Below, piece after piece: positions 1-7,286 of a stretch of 20,156 bases of DNA; position 1 is the first letter of the stretch, and every line of letters starts with the position of its first letter. Below the pieces are notes generated by a model, which saw nothing but the letters and a program-made list of their open reading frames with translations, ran no database searches and had not been told where the DNA came from. This DNA is from Acidobacteriota bacterium (GTDB lineage: Bacteria > Acidobacteriota > Thermoanaerobaculia > Thermoanaerobaculales > Thermoanaerobaculaceae), in assembly GCA_021782525.1 (NCBI GenBank), contig JAJXUY010000010.1, forward strand, positions 1 through 20,156, read 5' to 3'. The translations under genes and the position numbers were made by a program.

Positions 1-153
1 GACGCCGCGCGCGACGGCCAGCGCGACGGTCGCGCCCATCCCGAACACCTCGTCGTCCGGGTGCGGCGCGAGCACGAGCCAGCGCGCCCCCGGCGGGAAC
101 GACGCCGAGTACGGGATGAGATCGCTCTCGACCGGGAACCGCGCGCGCGTCAT
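1..153 (-). CDS. PIG-L/LmbE family deacetylase, N-terminal part (cut by window edge)
   Basis: Only the first 51 residues are inside the window; the gene runs off its left edge. Residues 29-40 read APHPDDEVFGMG, the metal-binding signature of the PIG-L/LmbE fold. In this family the His and the Asp pair bind zinc, and the Asp acts in hydrolysis of an N-acetyl group on a sugar such as GlcNAc in a glycolipid or small thiol conjugate. The leader has no signal peptide, so a cytoplasmic enzyme is expected. The ATG at 153 overlaps the stop of the YfhO-type gene upstream (ATGA), indicating translational coupling and membership of the glycan operon. A role in deacetylating a sugar of the exported polysaccharide is inference; the substrate cannot be read from this fragment. 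Confidence 0.88.
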   Translation of the reverse strand, partial: MTRARFPVESDLIPYSASFPPGARWLVLAPHPDDEVFGMGATVALAVARGV

Positions 154-2411
154 CGCCGCCTCCGCGGCGATCGTACCGCGATCGCGACGGCGCCGAGCAG
201 CCCCGCGATCGTCAGCAACACCCCGGGGACGAACCCCGGCGGCTCGTAGACCCAGAGCAGGTCGTGCTCCCCGGCGGGGACGACGATCGCCATCGCCCCC
301 AGGTCGGCGTCCACCGTCGCGACGCGCCGGTCGTCGAGGTAGCACGCCCAGCCGGGCGCGTACGGCACATGCAGCACCGCGAGCGCGGCGCCGTGCACCT
401 CGGCCTCCGCCTCGTGCCGCCACGGACGATCATCGCGAACCTGCAGCGAGCCGCCTCCGGCCACCGCCACCGGGGCCGCGGTGACCGCCGTCGCGGCGAA
501 ATCCACACCTTCCCACGCGCCGGCCCCCGCATCCCCCGGCGGCCGCACCACGCGGCCCGCCAGCCGCAGCACCGGCAGCGCCCGCGAGTTGCGATACACT
601 CGTCCGCCGCCGTCACGATAGACCTCCTGCCACCCGGTCGCGGCCGGCCCCGTCACCCCCGCGGGCGGAGTCGCCAGCCAGCGCACGCCCCACGCCCCGG
701 CGAGGCCGGCCCACGGCGTCGTCACCGGCCCCGGCAGGTCCATCCCCGCCGCGCCGAGCGCCTGGTGCAGCCGCGCCAGCCCCAGCGGCCGCATCGGGTC
801 GGCACTGCGCAGGTCGGCGAGGCCGAGCCGCGCCGCCAGGTTGGGCGGCAACGCCGCGCCGACGCCGAGCACCCGGCCGCCTCCGGACGCGGCGAGGCGT
901 TGCAGCCGCTGCACGATCACCGGCGGCGCCGCCGGTTCGCGCGCGCCGCCGAGCACGTTCCAGTCGTGAGAAATGGCCTCGACCGCGATCGCCACTGGAA
1001 CGGCCAGGCCTCCGACTCCGGCGGCGGCGGTGACGGCGACGGCCACCGGGGCGGTCAACGCCAGGACGCTCTCGGGGCCCGGCGCGACCGGTCCGCTCAC
1101 CGCCAGGCCGGTCGCCGCGGCCGCGACGGCCAGTGCGGCGAGCGCGAGGCGACCGCGTGCAGGGCGGCGCAGCCAGGCGTCGAACGCGAGCGCTCCGAGC
1201 GCGGTGATCGCGAAGCCGATCAGGAACCCGGCGCGCACCCACGTCATCACGCCGAGCACCGGCAGGCGCCCCGCGATCCACGAGATCACCGGCAGTTGGT
1301 AGACCAACGCCGCGGCGCCGAGGCCGACGGCGGCGAACCCCGCCGCGACGCGCCGGTGGCGACGCCGCACGCCGCCGAGGAGCAGCAGTGCGACCGGGAC
1401 CGCGCCCACGCCCACCACCACCGCCGCGTTTGGGAACGGCTGCCGCCACGTGAACGTCCCGGGGTGACCCTCACGCCACGGCGCCAGGATCAGCGCCGCC
1501 ATCCGTTCCTTGAGCGACCATGACAACCCCAGATCGGGATAGCTCGGCCTAGCACGACTGGCCGCGTACTTCGCCGTGCCCGCGATGGTCGCCGCCACCG
1601 GCACCGCGCCCACCGCCGCGATCGGCAGCGCGAGCAGGAACGGCACGGCCAGGCGGCGCAGGCGACGCCACCGTCCCCAGGCCAGCGGGGTCCCTGCCAG
1701 CGCCAGCGCCAGCCAGAGGAACGCGGCGGTCTCGGGGTGTACCGACCATCCCGCCAGCCCGCCAAGCAGCACGGCGAGCCCGGCCGCCTGACGGCGATCG
1801 CCGCGGAGCGCGCCGATCAGCGACCACCACGCCCACGGCGCCGCCGCCACGACCCACGCGAGCGGCACCACCAACCACGACAGTTGATACAGCCCGAACC
1901 CGTAGGCCAGGGCGCCCGAGGCCGCGGCGAGCGGCCTCGTGCCGAGGCGGCGCAGCAGCAGGAAGCCGCCGAGCGCCGCCAGCTCGAGCTTCCAGAACGC
2001 CATCACGTCGCTGCCGCGCTCCGGCCCGAGCGCCCAGACCGGCAGCTGCAACGGGAACGGGAGCTCGGACTGGCCGTTGGCGAATAGCGGCGCGCCGCCG
2101 CCGATCCGGTCGGAGATCCACGGCGGCTCGCCCGCGGCGATGAGGCGCCGCACCTCGGACCACCACGGCGCGAACTCGAGCGGCAGGTCGCTCTGCTCCG
2201 GCGACCCGGACGCCGTGACCGGCCCGCCCCACTCGGCGCCGCCCGGCGCGCCCGGCCCGACGTGCAGCCCGCGCAGCAGCAGCCGCCCGGGCAACAGCAG
2301 CAGCATCACGTCCACCGCCACCTGGAAGAGGAGCAGCGCCCGCGATCGCCGCGCCACGATGTGCACCAGCGCGAGCGGGACGGCGATCCAGAGCGCGGTT
2401 GCGAGGTCCAT
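150..2411 (-). CDS. YfhO-type multi-spanning membrane protein (GT-C-like)
   Basis: A 753-residue integral membrane protein starting MDLATALWIAVP. The N-terminal 450 residues alternate hydrophobic helices rich in Ala, Leu, Val and Trp with Arg-rich loops. A periplasmic-type loop near residues 95-125 contains PPWISDRIGGGAPLFANGQS, the 'lP.W......G.Pl.an.q' pattern of YfhO-type proteins. The C-terminus has a soluble beta-rich segment with APGWACYLDD and VPAGEHDLLWVYEP before a last helix and an Arg tail, also typical of YfhO. YfhO relatives are implicated in glycosylating lipoteichoic acid or other surface polymers from a lipid-linked sugar; the donor and acceptor here are unknown. I chose the ATG at 2411 because the longer frame starts with TTG at 2468 and adds a charged, non-membrane leader. 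GC content is visibly higher than in the glycosyltransferase genes upstream. Confidence 0.85.
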   Translation of the reverse strand: MDLATALWIAVPLALVHIVARRSRALLLFQVAVDVMLLLLPGRLLLRGLHVGPGAPGGAEWGGPVTASGSPEQSDLPLEFAPWWSEVRRLIAAGEPPWISDRIGGGAPLFANGQSELPFPLQLPVWALGPERGSDVMAFWKLELAALGGFLLLRRLGTRPLAAASGALAYGFGLYQLSWLVVPLAWVVAAAPWAWWSLIGALRGDRRQAAGLAVLLGGLAGWSVHPETAAFLWLALALAGTPLAWGRWRRLRRLAVPFLLALPIAAVGAVPVAATIAGTAKYAASRARPSYPDLGLSWSLKERMAALILAPWREGHPGTFTWRQPFPNAAVVVGVGAVPVALLLLGGVRRRHRRVAAGFAAVGLGAAALVYQLPVISWIAGRLPVLGVMTWVRAGFLIGFAITALGALAFDAWLRRPARGRLALAALAVAAAATGLAVSGPVAPGPESVLALTAPVAVAVTAAAGVGGLAVPVAIAVEAISHDWNVLGGAREPAAPPVIVQRLQRLAASGGGRVLGVGAALPPNLAARLGLADLRSADPMRPLGLARLHQALGAAGMDLPGPVTTPWAGLAGAWGVRWLATPPAGVTGPAATGWQEVYRDGGGRVYRNSRALPVLRLAGRVVRPPGDAGAGAWEGVDFAATAVTAAPVAVAGGGSLQVRDDRPWRHEAEAEVHGAALAVLHVPYAPGWACYLDDRRVATVDADLGAMAIVVPAGEHDLLWVYEPPGFVPGVLLTIAGLLGAVAIAVRSPRRRR

Positions 2412-2415
2412 CGCC

Positions 2416-2649
2416 CTAACCCAGATTGTGGGCCACCGCTCCCTGGCTAGCAGAGTAACGGCGCTCAAGGTCGTTTGTAGGGTTGCCGGTCTTGAGCTCC
2501 AAGTAGTCGGCTTGTAGGCAATTCAACGTTGTCATGATGTGGGCCAGCGGCCGCTCCCGCTCCAACGCGCGGTGGTGGCCGGCGCTGATCGTGGTCTCGT
2601 CGCCGGGGTCGAACTCGCGGATTTGAGCTCTAGTCACAAGACCCCCCAC
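2416..2649 (-). pseudogene. Truncated remnant resembling the N-terminus of the neighbouring GNAT protein
   Basis: A 77-codon frame starts with GTG at 2649, preceded by a good ribosome binding site (GGGAGG, about 4-5 bases before the start). Residues 9-36 contain IREFDPGDETTISAGH and later RPLAH. These align without gaps to FRTYRPGDETAINDGF and RSLAE at the start of the GNAT gene immediately upstream, with about 11 identities in 30 positions by eye. After residue 40 the similarity ends, and no acyl-CoA binding region follows. The frame stops with TAG four bases before the ATG of the YfhO-type gene, so it could still be translated and coupled to it. The likeliest reading is a decayed tandem copy of the acyltransferase. 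A functional small protein is the alternative. Confidence 0.5.
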
Positions 2650-2726
2650 GAAGCCTCCCTCGATGTGCCTCAGATGCTGGCGTACACGCGACAGAAACTC
2701 AAGGTTGGAGAGGCTGCAACGTTCCT

Positions 2727-3695
2727 CTAGACCAAATCCGCATCTGCCATTGTGACATAGAACCTCCCCGGAACGGATGCCGGATCAACGGCGGGGTGGA
2801 TGGTCCGAACCACCAAGCTGACATCGGGATGTTGCGCCCCCTGCCATCCGATGTCCGCAAGCGTCCGTGCACTCTCGGGATCTGCGTCCAACCACATCTC
2901 AACAGACCGCGCTCCGGCGCGGCGCGCGAGACGGAGTACAGCCCGGTCAAGCGCCACGAGTGCGCGAGGATCCTCGCCGTCCCAAACCAGATCGGCCCAG
3001 TAGCACACCGGTGTTCCAACACGTATGGTGGCCCAGGCGTGGGGCGCGCCACCTCGCCACACCGAAAGGTGATGGTAGGAGACGCCAGGACGCCCTTCAA
3101 ATCGCCTCCCGAACCAAGCGCTGTCCCGAACGCCAGCCAGGGCGTACCGCCCCCGGGCCTTGGTCCACAGCGTATCGACCGCCGCGGGGTCAAAACCGGG
3201 TCGCACTGTATATCTGCTGAAGAAGGAGCCACGGACCTTGAAATCGCGGCGCCACACGGTGACCGGCTGGGGTTCCAATTGGTGGTAGTCCGTCCGCATG
3301 AGGCCCAGTCTGAGGTGGCGCAAGCCGGGAAACCCATAGACGAGACCGAGCTTGTCGGGATGGAACAGACGTTCGCGAAACGTCAGCACCGTCTGGATGA
3401 ACGTGCGGGCGGTGGCCAGCCCCTGGTGAGCTCCCTCGACCGAGTAGACGTCCACGATCTGGCCTCCCCGAAACGTCACGGCGCCGGCCTGCAGTCGAAC
3501 AGGGATCACGCCGTAGTGAACGAGCAGTGTCCCGTTCGAGTCGCAAGCCAGCAGGATCCAGAAACCCTCAGGCTTCGCCGGGTACTTCCAGCGCCACTCG
3601 GCGAGCGATCGGTTCACGCCAAAAACTTGGTTGAAGCCGTCGTTGATGGCCGTTTCGTCGCCAGGCCGGTACGTTCGGAAGACTATGTCAGACAT
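2727..3695 (-). CDS. GNAT-type acyltransferase of a polysaccharide cluster
   Basis: A 322-residue cytoplasmic protein without signal peptide. It opens with FRTYRPGDETAI, then FNQVFG and EWRWKYPAKPEG, a start common to GNAT proteins found in glycan biosynthesis loci. Around residues 60-105 it has a segment with VHYGVIPVRL and VYSVEGAHQGLATARTFI. The latter takes the place of the usual 'V.P..RGkGia..L' acyl-CoA pyrophosphate-binding loop, although the consensus is loose. The C-terminus ends FYVTMADADLV, like related proteins that finish with a W/FY.t..D.D motif. A role in acylating a sugar of the exported glycan is inferred from context. GTG at 3698 and ATG at 3695 are both possible; AGGGG lies six bases before the ATG, which I prefer. 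The start overlaps the end of the GT2 gene by eight bases. Confidence 0.75.
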   Translation of the reverse strand: MSDIVFRTYRPGDETAINDGFNQVFGVNRSLAEWRWKYPAKPEGFWILLACDSNGTLLVHYGVIPVRLQAGAVTFRGGQIVDVYSVEGAHQGLATARTFIQTVLTFRERLFHPDKLGLVYGFPGLRHLRLGLMRTDYHQLEPQPVTVWRRDFKVRGSFFSRYTVRPGFDPAAVDTLWTKARGRYALAGVRDSAWFGRRFEGRPGVSYHHLSVWRGGAPHAWATIRVGTPVCYWADLVWDGEDPRALVALDRAVLRLARRAGARSVEMWLDADPESARTLADIGWQGAQHPDVSLVVRTIHPAVDPASVPGRFYVTMADADLV

Positions 3696-4740
3696 CACGT
3701 ACCCCTAGCAGCCAAGTTCCGGCCATCCGCGCCGTCGGCGGGTCCACCGCAAGTACAACTCCCTGCGCAGGGGAGCGCCTCGCCTTCGCGACCCCGCGCA
3801 GCGCGGCGAACAGGTCGTCACCGGTGCCCAGCAAGCCAGCGGCAGGCATACCAAGAGTCGTTGGCGACAACAGCCACCAGAGGCGCCCGCCGGGGAGCGT
3901 GCAGGGACTCGATGGGAACGGGGGCGGTTCGAGCGGCGAAGCCCCAAACTGTAGGCGTTGGATCATCCGCCCACGCCAACCGAAATGTGCCGAAAGGAAG
4001 CGCGCCCTTGAGGCGGAAAAGTGGCCTCGCGATCCGGCTGGATCCGCGGCGTGCCCCCAGGCATGCTCGACCCTCGCGCGCGGGATCTGCGCCATCCGCA
4101 AAGAAGCTGCAGTCGCACGGCGAAGCCAGTCAGTCTCCTCATAAAACAGAAAATACCCCTCGTCCCACGGCCCGACAAGATTGAACGTCTCCCGCTGAAA
4201 CATGAGTAACGCACCAGACAAGGCTGCTGTTGCCACCGGCTCGTTCGCATCCCACACGATTCGCCAGCGAGCCAACTCCCGTCGCAACAAACGGAGCCAA
4301 ACCAACGAGAAACGCCCAGCCAACCACCGCCAAACCTCTTCAGTCGGCGTCTGAAGATCGGCCGGAGGGAAGAGCAGACCAGCGAGCACAAACTGGGGGC
4401 CGACAATGTCCCAGCCGTCGTTGAGCGCTTCCATCATTGCGCCTACTGAACCTTCCTGGAACACAATGTCGGGGTTCCCGACGAGAATCACCCGCCCGGC
4501 GCTTGCCAACACTCCCGCGTTGACGCCGGCCGCGTACCCGCGGTTCGGTTGCGCGAGCAGGCGGTCAGGCGCGAGGGATTGCAGGCGTGCCAACTCCGTC
4601 GCATCCTCCGAGTGGTCAACAACCACGACCTCGGAGCCGAACTGATGCCGGCTCGCCTCACGCCGAAAGGTCGCGATGGCATCGGCGGCCACTGCCGACG
4701 AGTGATAAGCCACCAGCACGAGGGAGATCTCTGGATTCAT
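3688..4740 (-). CDS. Glycosyltransferase family 2 (rhamnosyltransferase-like)
   Basis: A 350-residue GT-A fold enzyme. It begins MNPEISLVLVAYHSS, the usual first strand of GT2 proteins. EVVVVDHSED follows around residues 40-50, then NRGYAAGVNAG at about 66-76 and the nucleotide-sugar motif GNPDI at about 88-92, standing where many GT2 enzymes have a DxD. FLFYEETDW near residues 199-207 corresponds to the catalytic-base region (ED/ETDW) of rhamnosyl- and related transferases. The final 100 residues are less typical and Pro/Leu-rich. It should transfer a sugar from a nucleotide donor to a lipid-linked glycan at the inner membrane; the sugar cannot be named. A GTG at 4755 would add five residues; neither start has a strong ribosome binding site. 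The gene lies 37 bases after the GT4 stop and overlaps the GNAT start. Confidence 0.9.
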   Translation of the reverse strand: MNPEISLVLVAYHSSAVAADAIATFRREASRHQFGSEVVVVDHSEDATELARLQSLAPDRLLAQPNRGYAAGVNAGVLASAGRVILVGNPDIVFQEGSVGAMMEALNDGWDIVGPQFVLAGLLFPPADLQTPTEEVWRWLAGRFSLVWLRLLRRELARWRIVWDANEPVATAALSGALLMFQRETFNLVGPWDEGYFLFYEETDWLRRATAASLRMAQIPRARVEHAWGHAADPAGSRGHFSASRARFLSAHFGWRGRMIQRLQFGASPLEPPPFPSSPCTLPGGRLWWLLSPTTLGMPAAGLLGTGDDLFAALRGVAKARRSPAQGVVLAVDPPTARMAGTWLLGVRDV

Positions 4741-4777
4741 CGTCGCGACTCGCACGATACCGGCTTGGGCGACGGTT

Positions 4778-5809
4778 TCACCGCTCTGCGCTCCACTGCC
4801 GTCCTGCGGCCCAGATCAGCGCTTCCTCCAGAAGGCTTGTCACCCGTTCCTCAGAAAACGCCCCTGCGATCTTGAGACCGCGGCGCCGGCACCCCCGCCA
4901 GCTGGCGGGGTTACTCAGGATCTCGATGGCTGCGGCGGCAAATGCTTCGGGACGGTCGAACGGAACAAGTGCGACGGCCTCACCGGCAAAACAACGGAAC
5001 GATGAAATATCGGACGCCACGACGGGGACACCACACGCCATCGCCTCGAGGACCGGCAGCCCGAACCCCTCCTGATCCCAGGAGGGCGCGAGGAGGATAT
5101 CTACGCCACGCACCAGCCGCGCAACCTGGTGAGGCAGCAGGTGGTGGTGAAACTCGTCCGGCGCGAGCAGAGAACGCTCGGCATCGGACAGCGGCCACTG
5201 CGAGAGCCTGACCAAGCGACAGTTGAGTCCTTTCGATCGCATCAAGCGAACCGCGGTGAGTCCGGTGGCAACGCCCTTCCAATCGATTTCCATCGGGCTC
5301 ACAACCAGCACCCGCGCCGGTCGGTGAGGATGCCACCGCCATGTCGTCCGCCAGTACGGCGCCAGCGCCGGGGGCACCATGCGACTGGGTCGACCGAACC
5401 GGTCCCGCACCAGTGCCGCCAGGTGGGGTGACACGGCCAAGCAAGGGATTGCTGTCTTGTACGCTTCGATGATGGCAGGATGCTCGGTGACGTTGTGCGT
5501 GTAGGTTGCCTCGAACCCCTGGCAGTAGTGCACCGCTTGCCCCGACGGGACGGCCGCGGCAGCCCGGATTGTCGTCCAAAATGTGGCGACCGTGACGTCC
5601 GCAGGCGGCAAGCTCGCCGGCTCGAAGGCGCTGACCTTCCTGAATTCGGCGCTGACGGCGTACCAGTCCGGTCGATCACCTTTGCTTACCACCGTCACAC
5701 GGTGGCCACGAGCCGCCAACAAGTTCGCGTGGTGGATCGGAACCTTGACTCCACCGAACAGGTCTGTCCCTTCAAGCAGATACACAACTGACAACGGCGT
5801 CGCGGTCAT
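4778..5809 (-). CDS. Glycosyltransferase family 4 (GT-B fold)
   Basis: A 343-residue GT-B enzyme. The N-terminal domain has VVYLLEGTDLFGGVKVPIHH, in which the Gly-Gly loop serves the acceptor side, followed by a Rossmann-like strand and RGHRVTVVS. The C-terminal domain has RVLVVSPMEIDWKG at about residues 165-180. It also has the family EX7E motif within EGFGLPVLEAMACGVPVVAS at about 245-264, where the two Glu residues position the donor sugar nucleotide. The likely reaction is retaining transfer of a sugar to a membrane-bound glycan precursor in the cytoplasm. The ATG at 5809 shares bases with the stop of the ABC ATPase gene (ATGA), which fixes the start and points to translational coupling. 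Specificity cannot be told from sequence. Confidence 0.92.
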   Translation of the reverse strand: MTATPLSVVYLLEGTDLFGGVKVPIHHANLLAARGHRVTVVSKGDRPDWYAVSAEFRKVSAFEPASLPPADVTVATFWTTIRAAAAVPSGQAVHYCQGFEATYTHNVTEHPAIIEAYKTAIPCLAVSPHLAALVRDRFGRPSRMVPPALAPYWRTTWRWHPHRPARVLVVSPMEIDWKGVATGLTAVRLMRSKGLNCRLVRLSQWPLSDAERSLLAPDEFHHHLLPHQVARLVRGVDILLAPSWDQEGFGLPVLEAMACGVPVVASDISSFRCFAGEAVALVPFDRPEAFAAAAIEILSNPASWRGCRRRGLKIAGAFSEERVTSLLEEALIWAAGRQWSAER

Positions 5810-7017
5810 TCAGGAGTGACCCACTCATAGCCGATATGGAGGAGCGAAGGTGTCCACCGGGGCGAGATAACCCTGATTGCGGCCGGGACAACGACTTGGT
5901 CGTAAATATGCAGGCCATTTTCATCCATGAGAAACGCCGACACGGAAAACGACCCGGAGCTGATGGGAAACTCTGCTATTGAGAGGCGCGCTATGTAGTG
6001 CGAACCCCCAGTGAGCGTTCTTGCACCGTCCTGATGTGTCCCCGCTGCGAAGACACATCGGCCATCCTGGGAATCAACCGCAATCGCCAGGTGGTACCGC
6101 GCCTCGCACTTCAAACTCTCCACGGTGAACTCGATCTGGATTCCGTCTCGGGGACTTATGTCGCGAATTGGAGCCCCCCCAGTGTCGAGAACCCGCACGG
6201 CGGTCAAGCGGCCGGCGCTACCTGTCACAATTCGGTCTTCCTCCAGTTGCGACGTCTCACCCCGCGTCAACCGACGCTTTTCGCGTTGCATCAAGTACTC
6301 TTCGTATTCCTCGACCACGCCCTGGGAAGGTCCCTGAGACCGGATACGGCCTTGGTGCAACCAGATCGCCCGCTCGCAGAAGCTGGTGACGAGGTACATC
6401 GCGTGTGAGCAGAACAGGACAGTGCGCCCCTCCTCCTTGAACTGCACCATGCGGTCCACGCACTTCTTCTGAAACGCGCCATCCCCCACCGCCAGGGCTT
6501 CGTCGACCACCAGCACCTTGGGGTCCACGTTGACGGCGACCGCGAACGCCAGTCGCGCCGCCATTCCCGACGAGTAGGTCCGCAACGGGCGGTCCACGAA
6601 CTCGCCCAGTTCGGCGAACGCCAGCACGTCGTCGAGGCGAGCCGCCATCGCCTCCTCCGAGATGCCGAGCAGCGAGCCGTAGAGAAGGGCGTTCTCCCGC
6701 CCTGTGAACTCGGGGTGGAACCCAAGGCCGAGTTCCAGGATCGCCGCCACCGGCTGGGCAACGCGGAGCTTCCCGGCATCCGGACTCGAGACCCCGGCCA
6801 CCAAGCGCAGGAGCGTGCTCTTGCCCGAGCCGTTCTCACCCACGATCCCGACCGCCTCGCCGGGGCTGACCTCGAGATCGATCCCCTCGAGCGCGGTAAC
6901 GGTGTGCAGACCAGCGGTTCGGCCGAACAGCGCCAGTGCGCGATCGCGCCGGCGGCCGAACAGCAGGTAGCGCTTGGCCAGGCCGCGGACCTCGATGCTC
7001 CGCTCGACGCTCGCCAT
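5806..7017 (-). CDS. wzt: Polysaccharide ABC exporter ATPase, Wzt type with C-terminal domain
   Basis: A 403-residue protein. The ATPase half has Walker A GENGSGKST (about residues 59-67), a Q-loop region with LELGLGFHPEFTGREN (about 95-110), the signature YSSGM (about 146) in place of LSGGQ, Walker B VLVVDEALAVGD (about 166-177) and the switch His in FCSHAM (about 203). YSSGM together with LAVGDxxFQKKC is characteristic of the TagH/Wzt/RfbB group, which powers export of finished O-antigen or wall polymers. Residues 255-395 form a beta-rich extra domain like Wzt_C, which in E. coli O9a binds the modified end of the glycan. The ATG at 7017 has GAGGGG eight bases upstream; a GTG at 7041 lacks a site. 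The cognate permease is not adjacent; the only candidate here is at 16350-17141. Confidence 0.92.
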   Translation of the reverse strand: MASVERSIEVRGLAKRYLLFGRRRDRALALFGRTAGLHTVTALEGIDLEVSPGEAVGIVGENGSGKSTLLRLVAGVSSPDAGKLRVAQPVAAILELGLGFHPEFTGRENALLYGSLLGISEEAMAARLDDVLAFAELGEFVDRPLRTYSSGMAARLAFAVAVNVDPKVLVVDEALAVGDGAFQKKCVDRMVQFKEEGRTVLFCSHAMYLVTSFCERAIWLHQGRIRSQGPSQGVVEEYEEYLMQREKRRLTRGETSQLEEDRIVTGSAGRLTAVRVLDTGGAPIRDISPRDGIQIEFTVESLKCEARYHLAIAVDSQDGRCVFAAGTHQDGARTLTGGSHYIARLSIAEFPISSGSFSVSAFLMDENGLHIYDQVVVPAAIRVISPRWTPSLLHIGYEWVTPE

Positions 7018-7286
7018 GGGCTGGGCCCCTCGAAACTCCACGGAGCGAGGCTAACACAGGTGAAGATGTGCGTGGATCCTGGGTTGACCATGGGTCGAGG
7101 TTGTCAGCGACGGGGCCGGCCGCCGGTAGGGGATCGTTACCCGTCGTCCGGATTCCGTGGTCCGTGGTCCGCAAGGGCCCGGCGGAGTCGAGGATCCCCT
7201 CCGCTTCCCCGGTCCAAGGAGAACGCGGCCCGCCCGGTGAGGGCGGGCCGCGCGTGGGCACCAGTCTCGATGCGGCCGGGCTGGGT
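7018..7286. other. Intergenic region before the glycan operon
   Basis: About 270 bases between the stop of the PKD protein gene and the start of the ABC ATPase gene. The distal half holds a strong GC-rich hairpin (listed separately). The proximal 200 bases should contain the promoter of the glycan operon. I found no pair of convincing -35/-10 boxes: CTGACA (7102-7107, minus strand) is a fair -35 but lacks a matching -10. A tandem TCCGTGG repeat lies near 7154-7168. No gene is supported here. Confidence 0.6.
7210..7252 (-). terminator. Terminator hairpin after the PKD protein gene
   Basis: The arms CGCGGCCCGCCC (7224-7235) and GGGCGGGCCGCG (7241-7252) pair perfectly over 12 bp around a five-base loop. 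On the minus strand the stem is followed by TTCTCCTTGG, a moderate T-rich tail. It lies 35 bases past the stop codon at 7287, as expected for a rho-independent terminator of the upstream gene. Confidence 0.75.

Noticed and set aside
2796..4184. Long plus-strand open frame of 462 codons
   Set aside because: It lies opposite the GNAT and GT2 genes, has a low-complexity Arg/Pro/Ala-rich product with no domain, and arises from the codon bias of the real genes.
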